From: Undaria pinnatifida
Lineage: Eukaryota > Sar > Phaeophyceae > Laminariales > Alariaceae
Direction: 5' to 3'
Assembly (NCBI GenBank): GCA_012845835.1
Contig: JABAKD010000029.1
Location: 2,176,970-2,240,969, forward strand
Length of the DNA stretch: 64,000 nt
Of the stretch, positions 33,370 to 45,684 are shown one piece after another (the first letter of the stretch is position 1; every line of letters begins with the position of its first letter). The notes beneath the pieces were generated by a model that saw nothing but the letters and a program-made list of their open reading frames with translations, searched no databases and was not told the origin of the DNA. The position numbers and the translations under genes were made by a program.

Positions 33370-35900
33370 TGCTATCGCTCGTACCATGTCAGGGTGCCAG
33401 TACGCGTGGTTCGTGGTAATATATGTACAGCAGCAGTACAAATTACGTGAGGTTCAACTTTGTATGCGGACAAACAGCAACCACAGGGCCACAACAACTG
33501 ACAGCAGCATCAGCGGTTTGTGGTGGTTCAATCAGTTGGCCAAGATGAGAACCGCGGACGGCCTTGAAACCAGCGAGCGCCTTGCAGTTTGCGGCCGGGC
33601 GAACACGAATCCGCCATATTGCTCTTGACAGCCGACAACAGGGAGCCAGCAGCGGGTCAACTCAGCGAGGCAGTCGCTCCGATGCACCAGCACCAGGGTA
33701 GCGCTTACCGGTACACCAGGGAAGTAGGTACCGGTAGCAGGTACCAAAATATACGTAAATGTAAGGATCGTTTATGTACTAATATTAATATTGGAACGGT
33801 ATTTATATTTTAGTACACAATGAATATGCGGTTCAGAAGCCGAGCAAGCACCGGAGTCGTCACTCATGTTTCCACAAGACTGACCACCTTGCGCGTATAT
33901 TCCGTCCAACGACCGCGTCATCACTTATGCGTGCGCCACCACACCAAAAAGCATGTCAAAACAACAAATAGGGCAGTCATTTACCACCATGCGCAGCAGG
34001 GTGATGCCTCGCTTCAGCTCGACCACCAGCAACCGCTCGCTCGTGATAGGAGCAGATGATATACGTAATCTACGCGCAGAATATGGGTACAAAAAAGAGG
34101 GTCATGTGCAGAGTCCCAAGCCTGCTGCCCAGCGTTTACCTGTGCTGATCCCCAGGCGAAAAGCTCCTGCGTGCATCGCGAAGAAGAGGGTAGAGAGGGC
34201 GGCGGCTGGAAGCCGGCGGCTGTTGCTCATCATGGCCAAAAAATGTAAATCGAGACTACGCAAGGAAGGTGCGCAACGCGGCGCTTTTGGCCTTTTGGGG
34301 GTCGCTATTAATTGTTGTGGAACTCCCAGGCCTGAAAATGTTTCGACCGGGGGGGCGAAACCTGCGATTTTGGTTCATGTCGCGCATTTTATTTGGCTGT
34401 CGGGGTTCCTGTATCCACCATACATACCACGCGCAGACTCTGGCACAGAGCCTACGACGCCCGTGTATACCGCTGCTGATACCGTGTGCCTATGTTTACG
34501 ACACCCGTATAAGCCGGTATCGATACCGTGCACCTATGTACGAGTATTGGCGTGAGACGAAACTGCGCGCGTTTCCTACGCTAATTCCGAGTCATTTATC
34601 CCCACAAAGGTATGCGCGAGTCTGAAAGGGGGCGCACGAACAATAATTATCGCGCATTACCCGCCAACGAGTTGGTTTACATCACGCAGTGTCCCCAGGT
34701 GAGCTGGCCTCTTTCTTGTGATTCAGAGCGGCCTGCAGTCGCGTCGTGCCAGCGAGAAAACTTGAAGGAGCCATTAAAGACCTCCAACCAATCCATGCGG
34801 GCATTCGTAGCAACCCGAGTGAGACTGCGCGACTTCCATGCGACTCGGGACGCCCTTTCACGTGCTGGATACGTACATTTCTACCTGGTAAATAGTACGA
34901 ACAAGTTAGCAACTACCAGGTATCAGGTACCAGGTAGGCATAATACACGGTCCCTGAAGCAGCGTGGAAACGGCCAACAACCGATCCTGGTGATAAGTGA
35001 CAACCAGCCGCCGAAGTAAGACTTAAGCAATTCCGATCAATGGAGGGCAAAACCATGTTGACGTACGTTATGATACCAACTTTCCAGACTCTACTGTTGT
35101 TATATATCGGGGGTACCTGGTATCTGTGCATGTCTTCGGGTAGCCCGAGAAAAAAAATATCCCCATCGGGCAGAAGTGAGTCGAGCATTTCACGTGACAA
35201 ACTGAAGCATTGCCGAGAAAAAACGAAATTTGCTGATGGAAAGTTGCCGTTTCCGTGCGAGCATTTTTAGTTCACAACGCAACCGATTGGGACCCTGTCA
35301 GTATCTTCCACCCTTATGTGCGACGACACAGTTCGTAAAACGGTGTACAAGGACATAACACCGAACATGTGCTTTGAAAGCTCTTGCTATTAACACACAG
35401 AATACCAGCAGGGTACTGACCGTTATGGCGAATACAACCAGTCAATACCTAGCAGGGACGTCCTAACCGCCTACTGTTCAACAGGTCTAAACGGCATCTC
35501 TCAGACAAGTTATGCGAATCGACACCAAGGCGTCGAGATATTAACTCGGGAGCGGCTGGGCCTGTTTGTTGCGACCATGCCATCATTTCGATCGTTTAAT
35601 GCTGCGGACCGCGTGTCTCCCCCGTCACCACCCCCTTCCCCCCTAATGTTCATCATCATGAACAAAAAAAAACACCATAATAAGATCTTCACAGCAGAGA
35701 CGGAGGCTTACACATCATCCCTACCTCTCTTATTCCCACGATGGACTGGCTCCTTCCGCCTTGGTTGGGTGACTGAAGGCAATCTGCAGTGTATACGACT
35801 GCCACCATTGATAAAAGGGGCGCGAAATAAAAAAAAACTTCAAGCTCTTTAGGTACTGTTAAAACCCCCCCGAAAATTCATTCACTCCTGCCAGGTCGAA
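32012..35900. other. Intergenic region between GlyRS and ferredoxin genes
   Basis: These two minus-strand genes are separated by about 3.9 kb with no gene that I can support. The GlyRS promoter should lie near 32012-32700. 33228-33375 is a CTG/CTGTTG microsatellite. 34870-35135 carries several TACCAGGTA/TACCTGGTA words. Longer open frames at 33953-34625 lack family motifs. Confidence 0.4.
33228..33375 (+). repeat. CTG-rich microsatellite
   Basis: About 16 perfect CTG units, then CTGGTACTG and CTGTTGCTG variants. The Ala/Cys/Leu homopolymer frames are artefacts. Confidence 0.85.
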
Positions 35901-38222
35901 TTAACTCATGTCCATGGAGTCCTCGGGAATCTTTATCAACATCCCTTCCAATTCTTTAGTGACCTTTATTTGACACCCTAACCTCGACCTGCACACAAGC
36001 GAACGGAACCGTGCGGCCAAACGGAGCGAAAAATAATGGAATACGAGCAACGGAGAAGCCGTCGGGGAAAGGGCGGGACGAGGGGCGGGTCAGAGAGAAG
36101 AAAGCTAGAACTTCAAGGTTTGGTAGTTGAGATTCTAGATATACAAGGCAGTACTCGCTAGGAAATCGCGCAGCAAGATGTTAGTAACTGCCGTCAACAT
36201 CGGTCCGCCGATGGTCAGTGGTAAAAAAAACAAACCACAAGGGCGGCAGGTGCCAGCTACCACGTACCATACATCCAAATAGGCTATCGCCGTCGCGCGC
36301 GCGGTTAATACTCGCGGCGTGAGCGACCTTTCAGCTGGCAGGCAGCGCTCTACCACCACGTGAACTTCTGTTCGACACGTAGCACGAGGACAATAACACC
36401 CCGTGGCACGCGCGATCGAAGTATCACACGCCGCTTGCAAAGGTAACTTTCGGCGAGGTGCTCGACTTCACAGCTGACGTGCTGTTTAAAACGTAATGAA
36501 AAACACTCCTGCCGCCCATATTGTCTTCCCGACACCCTCTCGCTTCCTGAAGGCTTAACATTGCGTTTTACTGCCGAGTCAAATTGATACCCGGCATAGA
36601 TGCGGAAGTGTGGCAACAGCACCCGCGTTTTTAGGGGAAACCGTTTGGATTCAGCGGGGGATATTTTTTGCGGTAGTGCAAGGGTTAAAAGGGTATTTGT
36701 CTACGTCGGTCGGGTATGATACTCACGTGTCCGTCAGCCCCCAAGCCAGGTCAAGCATATCGTCCTCTTCCTCCTCCTTCTCGTCCAGCTTGTCGTAGTA
36801 CTCCTTCGGCAGTATCACGTGGCACGTTGAGCACGCAAGGTCCCCTCCGCAGGCACCTGAACATAAACAAACCACCAAGACATGAGAGGCCCATATACAA
36901 ATGAAATCACCAATCACCGGTAAAGACGTGAACGGCAACAATCAATAACCATCAACCGACAGCTAACAAACGTCCTACGGGTTGACATCGCAGCGGCAGC
37001 TATACGATCTCCCTCTATTAAAGGTTGTCATGTTCCAAATAATCGCCGTAATGAAGACGGTCTACGCCATCATGGGCAAGAAAGGAGTAAGGAGGGAGTT
37101 GCGTTGCAGCAAGAAGTACTCTTAAAGCATGCGCGTTTCGTCTTTTTCGACGTCCATCACACCGGACGCCTCGCTCTTCTTGACACGCACATCGCAGTCG
37201 AGATCGCTGGTTAGATAGCCGCGCGGGGCGCTAGTGGGCTATAAACACAATTGCACTTGCGAATGACGCTTCGGCCTTACGTGCCCCTCGATCAGATACT
37301 GGTTGATGATAGCTTTTTGCCGGTATCATATATTGCAGCAGCATTAGTACACCACGTCAAGCAATACTGCTGTACAAGTACGAGCAGTATATTTCTGTAT
37401 GTAGTCGCCTATCGCAAGGGAAGCTCCTGAACCGGACTTCAACGCAGCAAATGCATCCACGTTTTGGGTACGAAATACATGAAAGAAGCGTGGGGTATTT
37501 TTCGCAGGAGTAGTCGCAAAAGGGTTATAGCCCCTTCGGGATTTCAAGCGCAAAAAGCGTCGAAAAAAAATGGCGATTACAACGTCGGTCTCACGAAGCA
37601 GACCAAGCTACAGAAGAAGTAGGGGATGCACCCGAGCTTCAACCCAAGGAGGTCGCCGACACACGCGCAGCATGATACTAGCCGCAGTGTTGGGTGCTTC
37701 CTCTAGACGGCTGATAAGACCGCGCCCGGCAAATAATAGTTTACGTTACTGCACTGGCTGTAAGTACGAGGGAATGCGAGTTTCGAATTTTTACAGCACC
37801 AAAAAAAAAAAACTTTTCGAGCTGGCCGAAGCCGGGTTCTACGACCGAGATTCTACAACCGCCAGCCGAGATTGAAATTTATCATACTCGCGAAAATTGC
37901 CCGAGCCAGTCTAGGTTCACAAGTTGACGATAGTTACAAAAACGTCCTGCTGCGCGAGTTCCTACTCCTAGTGACAGCTCCTCGTATACTCTCCTCAGGT
38001 CCGAAAACCGAAAACCACTGCCCTCCCGTAACGGGGACGAAACACTTCGAATTAGAGTAGGATCATTTTAGGAGTTGGTTAAGGGTGATTTACCTTCGAG
38101 CTCGACGTCGTTTTCGTGAGCCACCTCCAGCAGAGTCGCCCCAAGGTCTGCCTCGACCTTCACTTCGGTTCCGTCGTCTTCCACGAATGTCATGTTAACC
38201 TTGTCCCTTCGGATGGCTTCGC
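35901..38222 (-). CDS. Mitochondrial-type [2Fe-2S] ferredoxin (adrenodoxin/Yah1 family), first exon missing
   Basis: This family carries electrons for iron-sulfur cluster assembly and related oxidations in mitochondria. Three exons are visible: about 38222-38094, 36856-36727 and 35988-35901. They read [36 protein letters not shown], then [20 protein letters not shown], an acidic [20 protein letters not shown], then [16 protein letters not shown] and a stop. Cluster ligands are the three cysteines of [10 protein letters not shown] and the cysteine of RLGCQ. The EEDDMLDLA acidic motif is the usual partner-docking helix. Phases fit at both introns, with GT-AG borders. The N-terminal exon with the expected mitochondrial presequence was not found; the 5' edge of the first exon is uncertain (38215-38225). 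Confidence 0.92.
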
Positions 38223-38413
38223 CCAAAAGGGATGGAAAACGTTATTGTTGAACAGTTGCAAGGATGGGGGTTGGGAAATTCTCGGCTATTAAGTAATGGC
38301 ACGCACGAGATAAGAACGGGACGTGGGAGGTAAGCGCGGTCGTAGTGTTGGGATCTTCAGGGCTCTCCCCGCGGAGTACATAGTGTCCAGGAATACATTA
38401 ACCTTGCGATACT

Positions 38414-38505
38414 TTTTTTTTTCTTCCCAATGACACTGGGATTCGAACCCACGCACACCAGGATTAGAAGCGGAAAGTCTATCCACTACTAATACACCAC
38501 TGAGT
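38414..38505 (-). other. tRNA-like sequence (tRNA-Arg-like relic or SINE head)
   Basis: On the minus strand AGTGGATAGAC, CTTCTAATCCTGG and GTGGGTTCGAATCCCA appear in the order of a tRNA-Arg(TCT) D-arm, anticodon region and T-arm, followed by an A-rich stretch. An extra repeat of the D-arm (CAGTGGTGTATTAGTAGTGG) and poor anticodon-stem pairing argue against a working tRNA. It lies upstream of the ferredoxin exon, possibly in its first intron. Confidence 0.45.
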
Positions 38506-39600
38506 CACGTGACTTTGGGCCTTTGGTCGATGACGTCGGCAGTGCTCCGTGCTTACCTGGTAGCCGCTTACCTTCCTGGTACAAAGATAATACCACGACA
38601 CAAGGCTATCACCTATTAATAGGATAAATCATACACATTGTCGTAAAAGCGGCGCTTCGTCCGGCAGACACGGACGGGTGACATTTGTCGGCCACGACCT
38701 ATATTATTTATGGGTTACCAGATACAGCGTGAATTCCATACTGGTGCTTGTACATAGGTCACAACTTCACAACACAACGACACTACCACAACACCAGTTA
38801 CCAGCAATTGGTTACCAATACGATACAACAGGTGTTGGATACGATGGCGCACGAGACTCCAGGCTCGAGAGCACAAGACAGGTACAGCAGCAGTACGTAC
38901 GCACCGGGTATGACGATAAGAAAACTGCTTGTCATCGTCATAGCACAACGACGCCATACAACAACCACAAGGCTACGAGTACACCACGACATCAGCTACC
39001 AGTGCCGGGTACCAGGTGTGAGAAGCGAGGGCTTTCGAGACTCTCGAGACTCGAGACAGTTCCACACAACGGTGTCGCGTTGGTTCCGGCTTCGGCTTCG
39101 CGCCGCAACAATGATCCCAAGTCTAATTCCAAGTAATTTGCAGCCTGAATCATGGGCGCAGTTCGAAAGTGCAGGTACTGTTGTACCTGGTATGTGTCGC
39201 TGTGTGTCATAACGTGCCCATTGCTCTATACATGTGGTGTACCACATGTAAGTGCCAATGAACATACAGCAGACAGAAGCAGCAGCAGCGGCAGCAGCAG
39301 TGGCTTATACTCGTCGCTGCGTCGTACCTGTGACGGAGATGCCGCGACGTAATAACGCGTGCGATCGGACCGCACCAGCGATTGCTGTTCTTGGCGCGCG
39401 AGGACTATCAACGAGAAGGGCGCGCGGTGTTTCTTGTGCTAGTGTTACACCTCGCCATGCTCTTCCGAGAGCCACGGAGAACTGCCTTCTCAGCGTCATG
39501 GTAGCTGTGTGTGCTGTGCGTGCCCTCTGATACGCTCCTCCCGACGCGAGCAACAAACTCACAAACTCAGTGAAGTTTTTTTTAAGTATTCGTTGGCATG
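38500..39600. other. Spacer between ferredoxin and ATG6
   Basis: This stretch between divergent genes should contain both promoters and the ferredoxin first exon, but I cannot place them. Several TACCTGGTA words and CAGCAG runs are present. No supported ORF. Confidence 0.35.
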
Positions 39601-39745
39601 TTTTTGATAGGGGTTGAATTTGCTCGAACTCGGGCGGAACCCGGGCTGCGGCGCCATTCTAGGCTCAACTTTGCTGTGCGAGACCAGCTTGACGTTGGCA
39701 CCACCTGCACCTTCGACAAGCTGAACGAAGGGAATCCCTGGTACC
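39600..39745 (-). pseudogene. Fragment resembling a biotin-carboxylase carboxyltransferase subunit
   Basis: The minus strand reads MVPGIPFVQLVEGAGGANVK, like the conserved lPvi.LvEgsGG segment of propionyl/methylcrotonyl-CoA carboxylase beta subunits, followed by a short unmatched tail. Only about 40 residues are present, abutting the ATG6 start on the other strand. It may be a gene fragment or a chance match. Confidence 0.25.
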
Positions 39746-42700
39746 ATGCGTAGGTCGCGACCTAAGGATCCGGAAGGGAAGCTCCTGGCGTCGTTTCGAC
39801 GGGACAACCGGCCGCTGCCTTCACCACCGTCATCTCCCCTGCCGGTAGAGCCTGCCGACATTGATTGGGGCCTGCTCTCTTCAACTCACACCTGCTGCGT
39901 TTGCGGAGAGGCCCACGCGCCGCCCACCTCAGAGGATGACAGCAATGTCGGTAGCAGCAAGAACACTCAGCACAGAGGAAGTCCCTCTTCTCAGGCGCCG
40001 CCGAGGCGACGAGGGGGTCCCGGAGGAGCTGACGAGAGCTTCGTCGTATTGCCCGACTCCACCCCCATCCTATCCGAAAGCTACTTCTCGCTTTCAAGGA
40101 ACCCAGGGGTTGCCGCGGGAAGCAGCCTCACCAGCAGCAGCACCACCCGCATAGCCCACGAGATTAATTACGCCGCAGGAGGGCCTTCTCGAGCCGGCTC
40201 GCGTCTACCCCCCTCCACCGTCGGAAATGGCAGCAGCTTGGCGGTCGCTGCTCCCTCGGCCGCACCCGGATCAGAGCTGCTGCTCGATTCTGGATATTAC
40301 GGGTATGCTCACGGGTACGGGGGAGGGGGGAACGGGTCGGGATTCGGGGGAGGATGGACCGAGTCCGGGTTTGGGGTTGGCTCGTCGATGCTAGAGAGCA
40401 TTGTGCAGATATCGCACGCGGGGCTCAGTGACAACGTACGACGAGAGTCCCTGCTGTGCGAGCTTTCCAAGAGACCTGCGCGAGCGCTCGCAGTTGAGAA
40501 CGGTGGGGATGGCGTTATTGATGGGGCAGGCGCAGGGGCAGGGGCGGGGGCGGGGACGGCTATCTCGGCTGGTGCTGCGACGAGTGAGCAAGCGGGAAAC
40601 GCGTTTTCTTCCGAGCGGAACAAGGCGGGGATCCCCGTCTCCGCCGGCCGGAAAGACGCTGGGAGTGATGACCACCCGACCCTGTGCTGCCACTGCTACG
40701 CGTCGTTGCTGGAGCAGATAGACGAGGACAGCCGGGTGGCAGATCGCGAGACCTTGGCCTACCGCGACTTCGCCGAGCTCCTAGACGCGATCGAAGACGA
40801 CGGCAGCAGCGTCGACAGTGACGGCGAAACCTCCTCGCCCACCCCCGCCACCCCGGACAACGCTAGAATAACACGAGCTGCTGCTGTCGGCGGCAGAGGG
40901 GGCGGCGCATCGAGCAACCGAGGCAACAACCCCAGCTTTACCATTGGAGCTCCCGCAACAGCATCAGGCGACGCCTCGCAATCCAAGCGCGGGGCTGCGG
41001 GTGACGAAGGAAGCCATACCAGTGGCATCGTAAAAAGTCCTGCGGATGGTTCCGACGGGGCTCCGGGAGCAGCGGAGCCTCGTTCGGCTCCTTCTCCTTT
41101 CGCACTTGCGTTGCAGATGGCCGAGCGAACGAGCGTTCAGCTCAGGACCGAGCTGAGCTCGCTCGAGGCGCAGAGGGGGGCGCTGTGCTCGCGGGGGTCG
41201 GATGCGTGGGCGGCGTTGTCGGAGCTAGCGTACGCTCGGGGTGTACTCGGGAACGAGTGCAGGGAGCTCCTGCAGATTTCTAGAGAGGTGTGTGGTCCAG
41301 TGCGCATTCATTGTTGCAGCAGTATGAGGTGGATAGCTCACTCTGTCGTCGACGTAAAATTTGCCGAGAAAGGTAAAAGCTCTACGAACCGGGTATTGTT
41401 ACACTGATTTTTGGGTTCATTATTTTTTCTGTCTGATTCATACGATTCGTTTCGGTTTCCTGTACGAAAGCGACAAGCAAGTTTTGTTTTACTTCTAGTT
41501 TTCCTGAGAGGCATCCTTCCACTCCATAGTTATAGGAGCCTGCCCTGTGACCGCGGACGAGGTTATGGTGATGCTTTTTTGTATGAACAAATAACGACAC
41601 CATATATTCTTCGGCCTTAGTCGACGTCTAAGCAACTGACTTGACGGTTTTCAACCGTTCGTCCGCAAGAAAGGCATCGCCAGATATGTTGTACTTCATA
41701 TGATACCAAGGTGCCCGGTGAGTTCGGTTTGCAGACTGCGGGTTCGATGGTGTTTGAAAGGCAAACATGTCGCGCTACGCGATAGCTGCAAGTTGAAGCA
41801 TCCACACCGCATACCCGACATCATACAGCGGTTTGATATGCACACACGAATGGTGAATGTGTTGCGGTACGATAACCGTATTTTGAAGCACACTTGTGTT
41901 TTTTCCGACGTGATGTATTCATTGCCTAGGTGGCCGAGAAAGCGGCGCACTTGTCGGAGCGATCCGCCCTGAGCGACCTCTTCTCAATTCGACACATGGA
42001 CGGGTTCCCATCGATAAACGGTTACCGGCTCGGAAAATCTCCCGACGACAAGCGACACCTTCAGTGGAACGAGATCAACGCGGCATGGGGGGAGGTAAGC
42101 CTTCCCCGCTTGTTGCTGCTATTCTCACTTTGATTAATCGATGTAGTAACCCCGCCCCCCCGCTGCCTCCTCCACCCAATGTTAGCGTTCAGGCCTTTCG
42201 TTGAGTTTATTGCATCGACCCCCCCCCCCTCCTGTGGTGAAAAGAGCTGGAGTGCGGTGTCGCAATCCGTTTTGAACTCATTTGCTTTTCGTCAAGCCGT
42301 TAGTTGGCTTTAAGGTGCCGTTTTCAATTATTCTTTTTTTATTATTACGTTGTGTCCGCAGCTGATGTTACGATGTTTCTTTTATAGTGTTTGGTGCGCA
42401 AATGATCCGTACAACCGGCCGGATTTTCCCGTTACACACATCTGATCCGCTCTTGCGTTACATAGCTGAGCGCAGCTTTATCGTGGCAGCGCTACTCACG
42501 ACTTCTCCTTTCATCAAGACCCTTTTTTAGCCTTTTTTATTTTTTTGTCCATGAGCTAGATGCCAGGGAGATGCGCTATTGTGATAATGCCATCGTCATT
42601 TATCTCTCGTCTCTCGGCCTTGTCTCCCTCATCCCCCCTCCCCTCCCGTCCCTCTTCCGCTTCCTTGCTTTCCGATGTAGGCTGTCCTTCTGGTTCGCTG

Positions 42701-43635
42701 CGTCTCCAACGCGATCGATTTCCATTCCCAGCGGTTTCGCTTGGTGCCGTTGAACTGTGCATCCAGGATTATAGAGGTGAATACAGATATTTGACTACAC
42801 AAAACAAACCACTTTCGTGCAGCATTGCTTTTTTTATTTCGAAAATGGCTCTGGTAAGGTTGGGCGCGTTGTATTTTTCGCTATAGAGACCCTTGGTTAG
42901 CACCTATTATGGGGAATTATGGTTTGAGCAGGAGTTGGAGGGTAGATGACCTCTCGCAGGTGTGCTGTAGGGAGGGTGCCGTCGCGCGGCGGCAGATTGG
43001 TGCCAACCGTAACGGTTACCACCACGCTTACCTTAACGCCAAAACCAAAGCTAGCAGTTACTAATACGCTATCGATACGCTAACGCTCTCGCAAATGTTT
43101 TCGCTCAACGTTATCGCTATCGCTATTGTTAACGATATCGCTGACGCTTTCGCTATCGCTACCGCTACCGCTTACACTAACGGCGCAAATCCACCCCCCT
43201 CCCTTGACCCAACGATCTCGTGTGCCACATCATCGGCACATACAGCTCGCTGGCGGAGCCCAATCACCGGACCGCCAAGGGCCGGACAACGAGACTGTGG
43301 CAATCGCACACGACCTCTTCTCTTGTGGCGGGAGGGGGAGCGACAAATCGCGGCTCCTCGCGGCAATGGGGGCCTTCCTAGCGTGCTCTTCCGAGGCAAT
43401 CGCATGCGTCGAGAGAAGGGTGCTTGAAAGGCGGCTGGAAGGAGAGATGTCGGCGGGGGCGGCTTGTGTTGCCTGGTCGGACGTGGGCATGCCGTACAAG
43501 CAGACGGGAGATGCGGTGGGGGGGGTAGCAATAACGTCGCTTAAAAGCCAGGCGTCGTGGAAGGCATGGCTGTGTCAGCTAGTGAAGAACTTGGAGTGGG
43601 CGGTTACCGCGGCGTCTTCCCTCTGCGTCGCCTAG
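39746..43635 (+). CDS. ATG6: Beclin-1 / ATG6 autophagy protein
   Basis: Beclin-1 is the scaffold of the Vps34 PI3-kinase complexes that start autophagosome formation and endosomal sorting. Exons: 39746-41287, 41930-42094, 42681-42776, 43246-43635, all phase 0 with GT-AG borders, giving about 729 aa. Exon 1 encodes a long Gly/Ser/Ala-rich N-terminus, then CCHCYASLLEQIDEDSRVAD, matching the family pattern of CxxC followed by L..ld, and a coiled coil (ELSSLEAQRGALCSRGSDAW and on to LGNECRELLQISRE). The later exons form the evolutionarily conserved domain: FSIRHMDGFPSINGYRLGK and WNEINAAWGE; AVLLVRCVSN and QRFRLVPLNCASRIIE; DLFSCGG, MGAFLAC, MPYKQTGDAVGG, and the terminal SWKAWLCQLVKNLEWAVTAA. 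It is longer than the roughly 450-520 aa typical of the family because of the N-terminal low-complexity region. The chosen start is the first ATG of the open frame; an extra 5' exon carrying the usual N-terminal CxxC is possible. Confidence 0.9.
43080..43180 (+). repeat. CGCTATCGCTAACG-type short repeat
   Basis: Hexamer-like GCTATC/GCTAAC/GCTACC words lie in the last ATG6 intron, just before the final acceptor. Confidence 0.6.
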
Positions 43636-43694
43636 CGTACTGTGTACCGTACTTGACGATATCTTATCGTGTCGTATGGTGTAACGGCAGCGTT

Positions 43695-43772
43695 TCGTAT
43701 CACAGCAGTGCCAGGCGGTGAAGAACTTGGAATGGGCGGTTACCGCTGCATCTTCTCTCTTCGTCGTCTAGC
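43695..43772 (+). repeat. Duplicate of the ATG6 C-terminal coding segment
   Basis: About 60 bp downstream of the ATG6 stop, GTGAAGAACTTGGARTGGGC and GGTTACCGC recur. The copy reads VKNLEWAVTAASSLFVV and then TAG, against VKNLEWAVTAASSLCVA in the gene. It is preceded by TATCACAG, which could serve as a splice acceptor, so it is either a decayed duplicate or an alternative last exon. Confidence 0.75.
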
Positions 43773-44358
43773 ATGCCGCATCGTACCGCATTACAGCAGT
43801 GTCTGGGGTTTCGTATACATAACATCATTTGGCGTTTCGTATCAGAGTACATACCCCCTACTAAACGCAGTCTTGTATTTGCATTGCAAGCGAGGGATTT
43901 CTTCCCGGAAAGCAGCCGTGTCGCCTTGCGTCCGGTGTATAAAGTTAATGAAGTTATAATGGTAAGCGTTGTCGTTGACGCACGGTCGGTACGGTAACCC
44001 ACGGTCAGTGGTGAAATTTTGTAGTCAGTCGTGCGTTTTTGCCGTCGGTATGGTAGAGACTTTAAATTTGCGCCGTTTGGTGGCGTTTTTTTCGTTTGAT
44101 TGTTGGTTGGCTGGTTGTTTGGCTGTTGCTGCTCTTTTGAGGTACTGACTGGGACAAGGTACTGGCGGAACTTGAATCTACTTGGATACAGCACTGTAGA
44201 CCTTTGCATAGCAGTGCTACTTTTCGCCAATTGATTGCAAAATACCCTGCTACACGTCACCAAGCAAGCAGCTCCACAAGCCCAAACTGGCGAGGAGGGG
44301 CCGATATCATCCGACGCGCAAGCTCTCTATATGCGCCGACTACCGAGGGCATAATTCC

Positions 44359-44621
44359 CAGAGCTCTTCACGGGTCACGATCCGACCCGCGGGTCGGATC
44401 AGGAAGATTTAAAGTCTCGCCGGCCGAGTCGGGCCGGGTCCGGAGGTTTTTAAATCTCGCGGTAAATCTTGCGGGTCGAGTCTGGTCGGGTCAGGAGATG
44501 TTCGAAATCTGACGGATCGGGCCGAGTCGAGTCAACATAATTTCTGATCGCACTGGGTCGGGTCGGATCACCCTGATCAGTCCCGACCCGCGAAAGTTGG
44601 CCCGACACGTGAAATACCCTA
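44359..44621. mobile_element. Short GGGTC-repeat element with hAT-like ends
   Basis: The left end CAGAGCTCTTCACGGGTC and the right end CACGTGAAATACCCTA are related to the longer element at 50611-52267. The interior is GGGTCGGGTC-type repeats, G-rich at the left and C-rich at the right. Flanks ATAATTCC and AAGTTTCC share five of eight bases. Non-coding; probably a non-autonomous DNA transposon. Confidence 0.5.
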
Positions 44622-44699
44622 AAGTTTCCACTAGCCCCCCCTCCGCGCCTCTTACCGCCGATCACTCCCGCATCGACAACGCCAACTCCAATCCCCTCT

Positions 44700-45480
44700 A
44701 GATGGCTCGTTCCATAAAAAAAACGGGCCGGCGAACCGGCCGGTCGTTAACTTCTTAACTGCCCCCACGTTTTCGGGGTAAACTACTTGGAGTTAGAGTG
44801 GAGTAGGTCTTGCAATTCTGAAAGGGTTAATTAAGGAACGCGGAGAGAGACCACCGACTTAACTGCAGAAACCGCCTCGTTTGGGGCAACTCCCTCCAAG
44901 GAAGGAAGGAGGAAGGTAGGGGTGGGGGGGTGGTAATAAGCAAGCCCGTGGTTAACGATCACGACGTGAGACGAGAACACTAAAGACAAAACCGAAAAAA
45001 GGCTGATGTATTCGGCGAGAGGAAGATAATATTAGATGAACCGCGTGCGTCTGTGGTGAAGCATTCTGTTGCTATTGTTGCTGTTGCCGCTGTTGCTACC
45101 ACTGCTCCAACGAACGCTGGCGGTGCAGCGGGATACACCCCTAAAGAGGGCAACACCATCCATGCATCGTTCATAACCCCCCCGTAGAGCCGCACCCCAG
45201 ACTTGAGGGCGAACTGCATTGGAATAAGCGTGTTTAATCCAGCGGTGCAAAATAATTAGCTTGTTTAATCCAGTTGTGGAAAGGGTGAACTATGCCCTTT
45301 CAAACCGCACAAAACTCCCCGATATCGAGGAAACAATTCCATGAATTTGAGAACGAAACCCACGATTGAAGGGCAGAACCAGACCGAACCCACGATTTGA
45401 GGATAAAATTACTTGGAATTAGTGTGGGGTAACATTGGCAGTCTCGAAAAGGCTTATAACCGTCTCGGGGGCCACGTATC
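44700..45480. repeat. Dispersed repeat around AAATTACTTGGAATTAGTGT
   Basis: Related blocks with TTTTCGGGG, ACTTGGARTTAG and GGCTTATAACC/GGTTAA words occur at 44765-44835 and 45400-45465. Another is at 6730-6800. No gene is visible. Confidence 0.35.
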
Positions 45481-45684
45481 CGACCTAAAAAGCGACAAAT
45501 GCGGTCTTATCGACCCTCTATCGATACGAAGAGCATGCGTCACTACAAGTAGCAGCATGCCGCGCGCGTGTCGTACGTCTCTTTCCCTCGCACTCCGGGC
45601 ACATCCTCTTGTGCCCGACGCAGTCATCGTCACAAGTTCTCGACGCCTGCTCCGTCTAAAATCCCAAAAAAGGTTCACGAGCTA

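Noticed and set aside
33953-34625. Open frames of 118-200 codons upstream of GlyRS
   Set aside because: No recognisable motif, no splice context, and overlapping frames of similar length; treated as chance.
36300-36400. tRNA-like word GTGGTAGAGCGCTGCC on the minus strand
   Set aside because: It resembles a tRNA D-arm, but no matching T-arm or acceptor stem follows; too short to call a tRNA or SINE.
43126-43245. Extension of the last ATG6 exon upstream of 43246
   Set aside because: The sequence there is a GCTATC-type repeat, and a good acceptor (ACATACAG) at 43245 gives the correct phase with exon 42681-42776.
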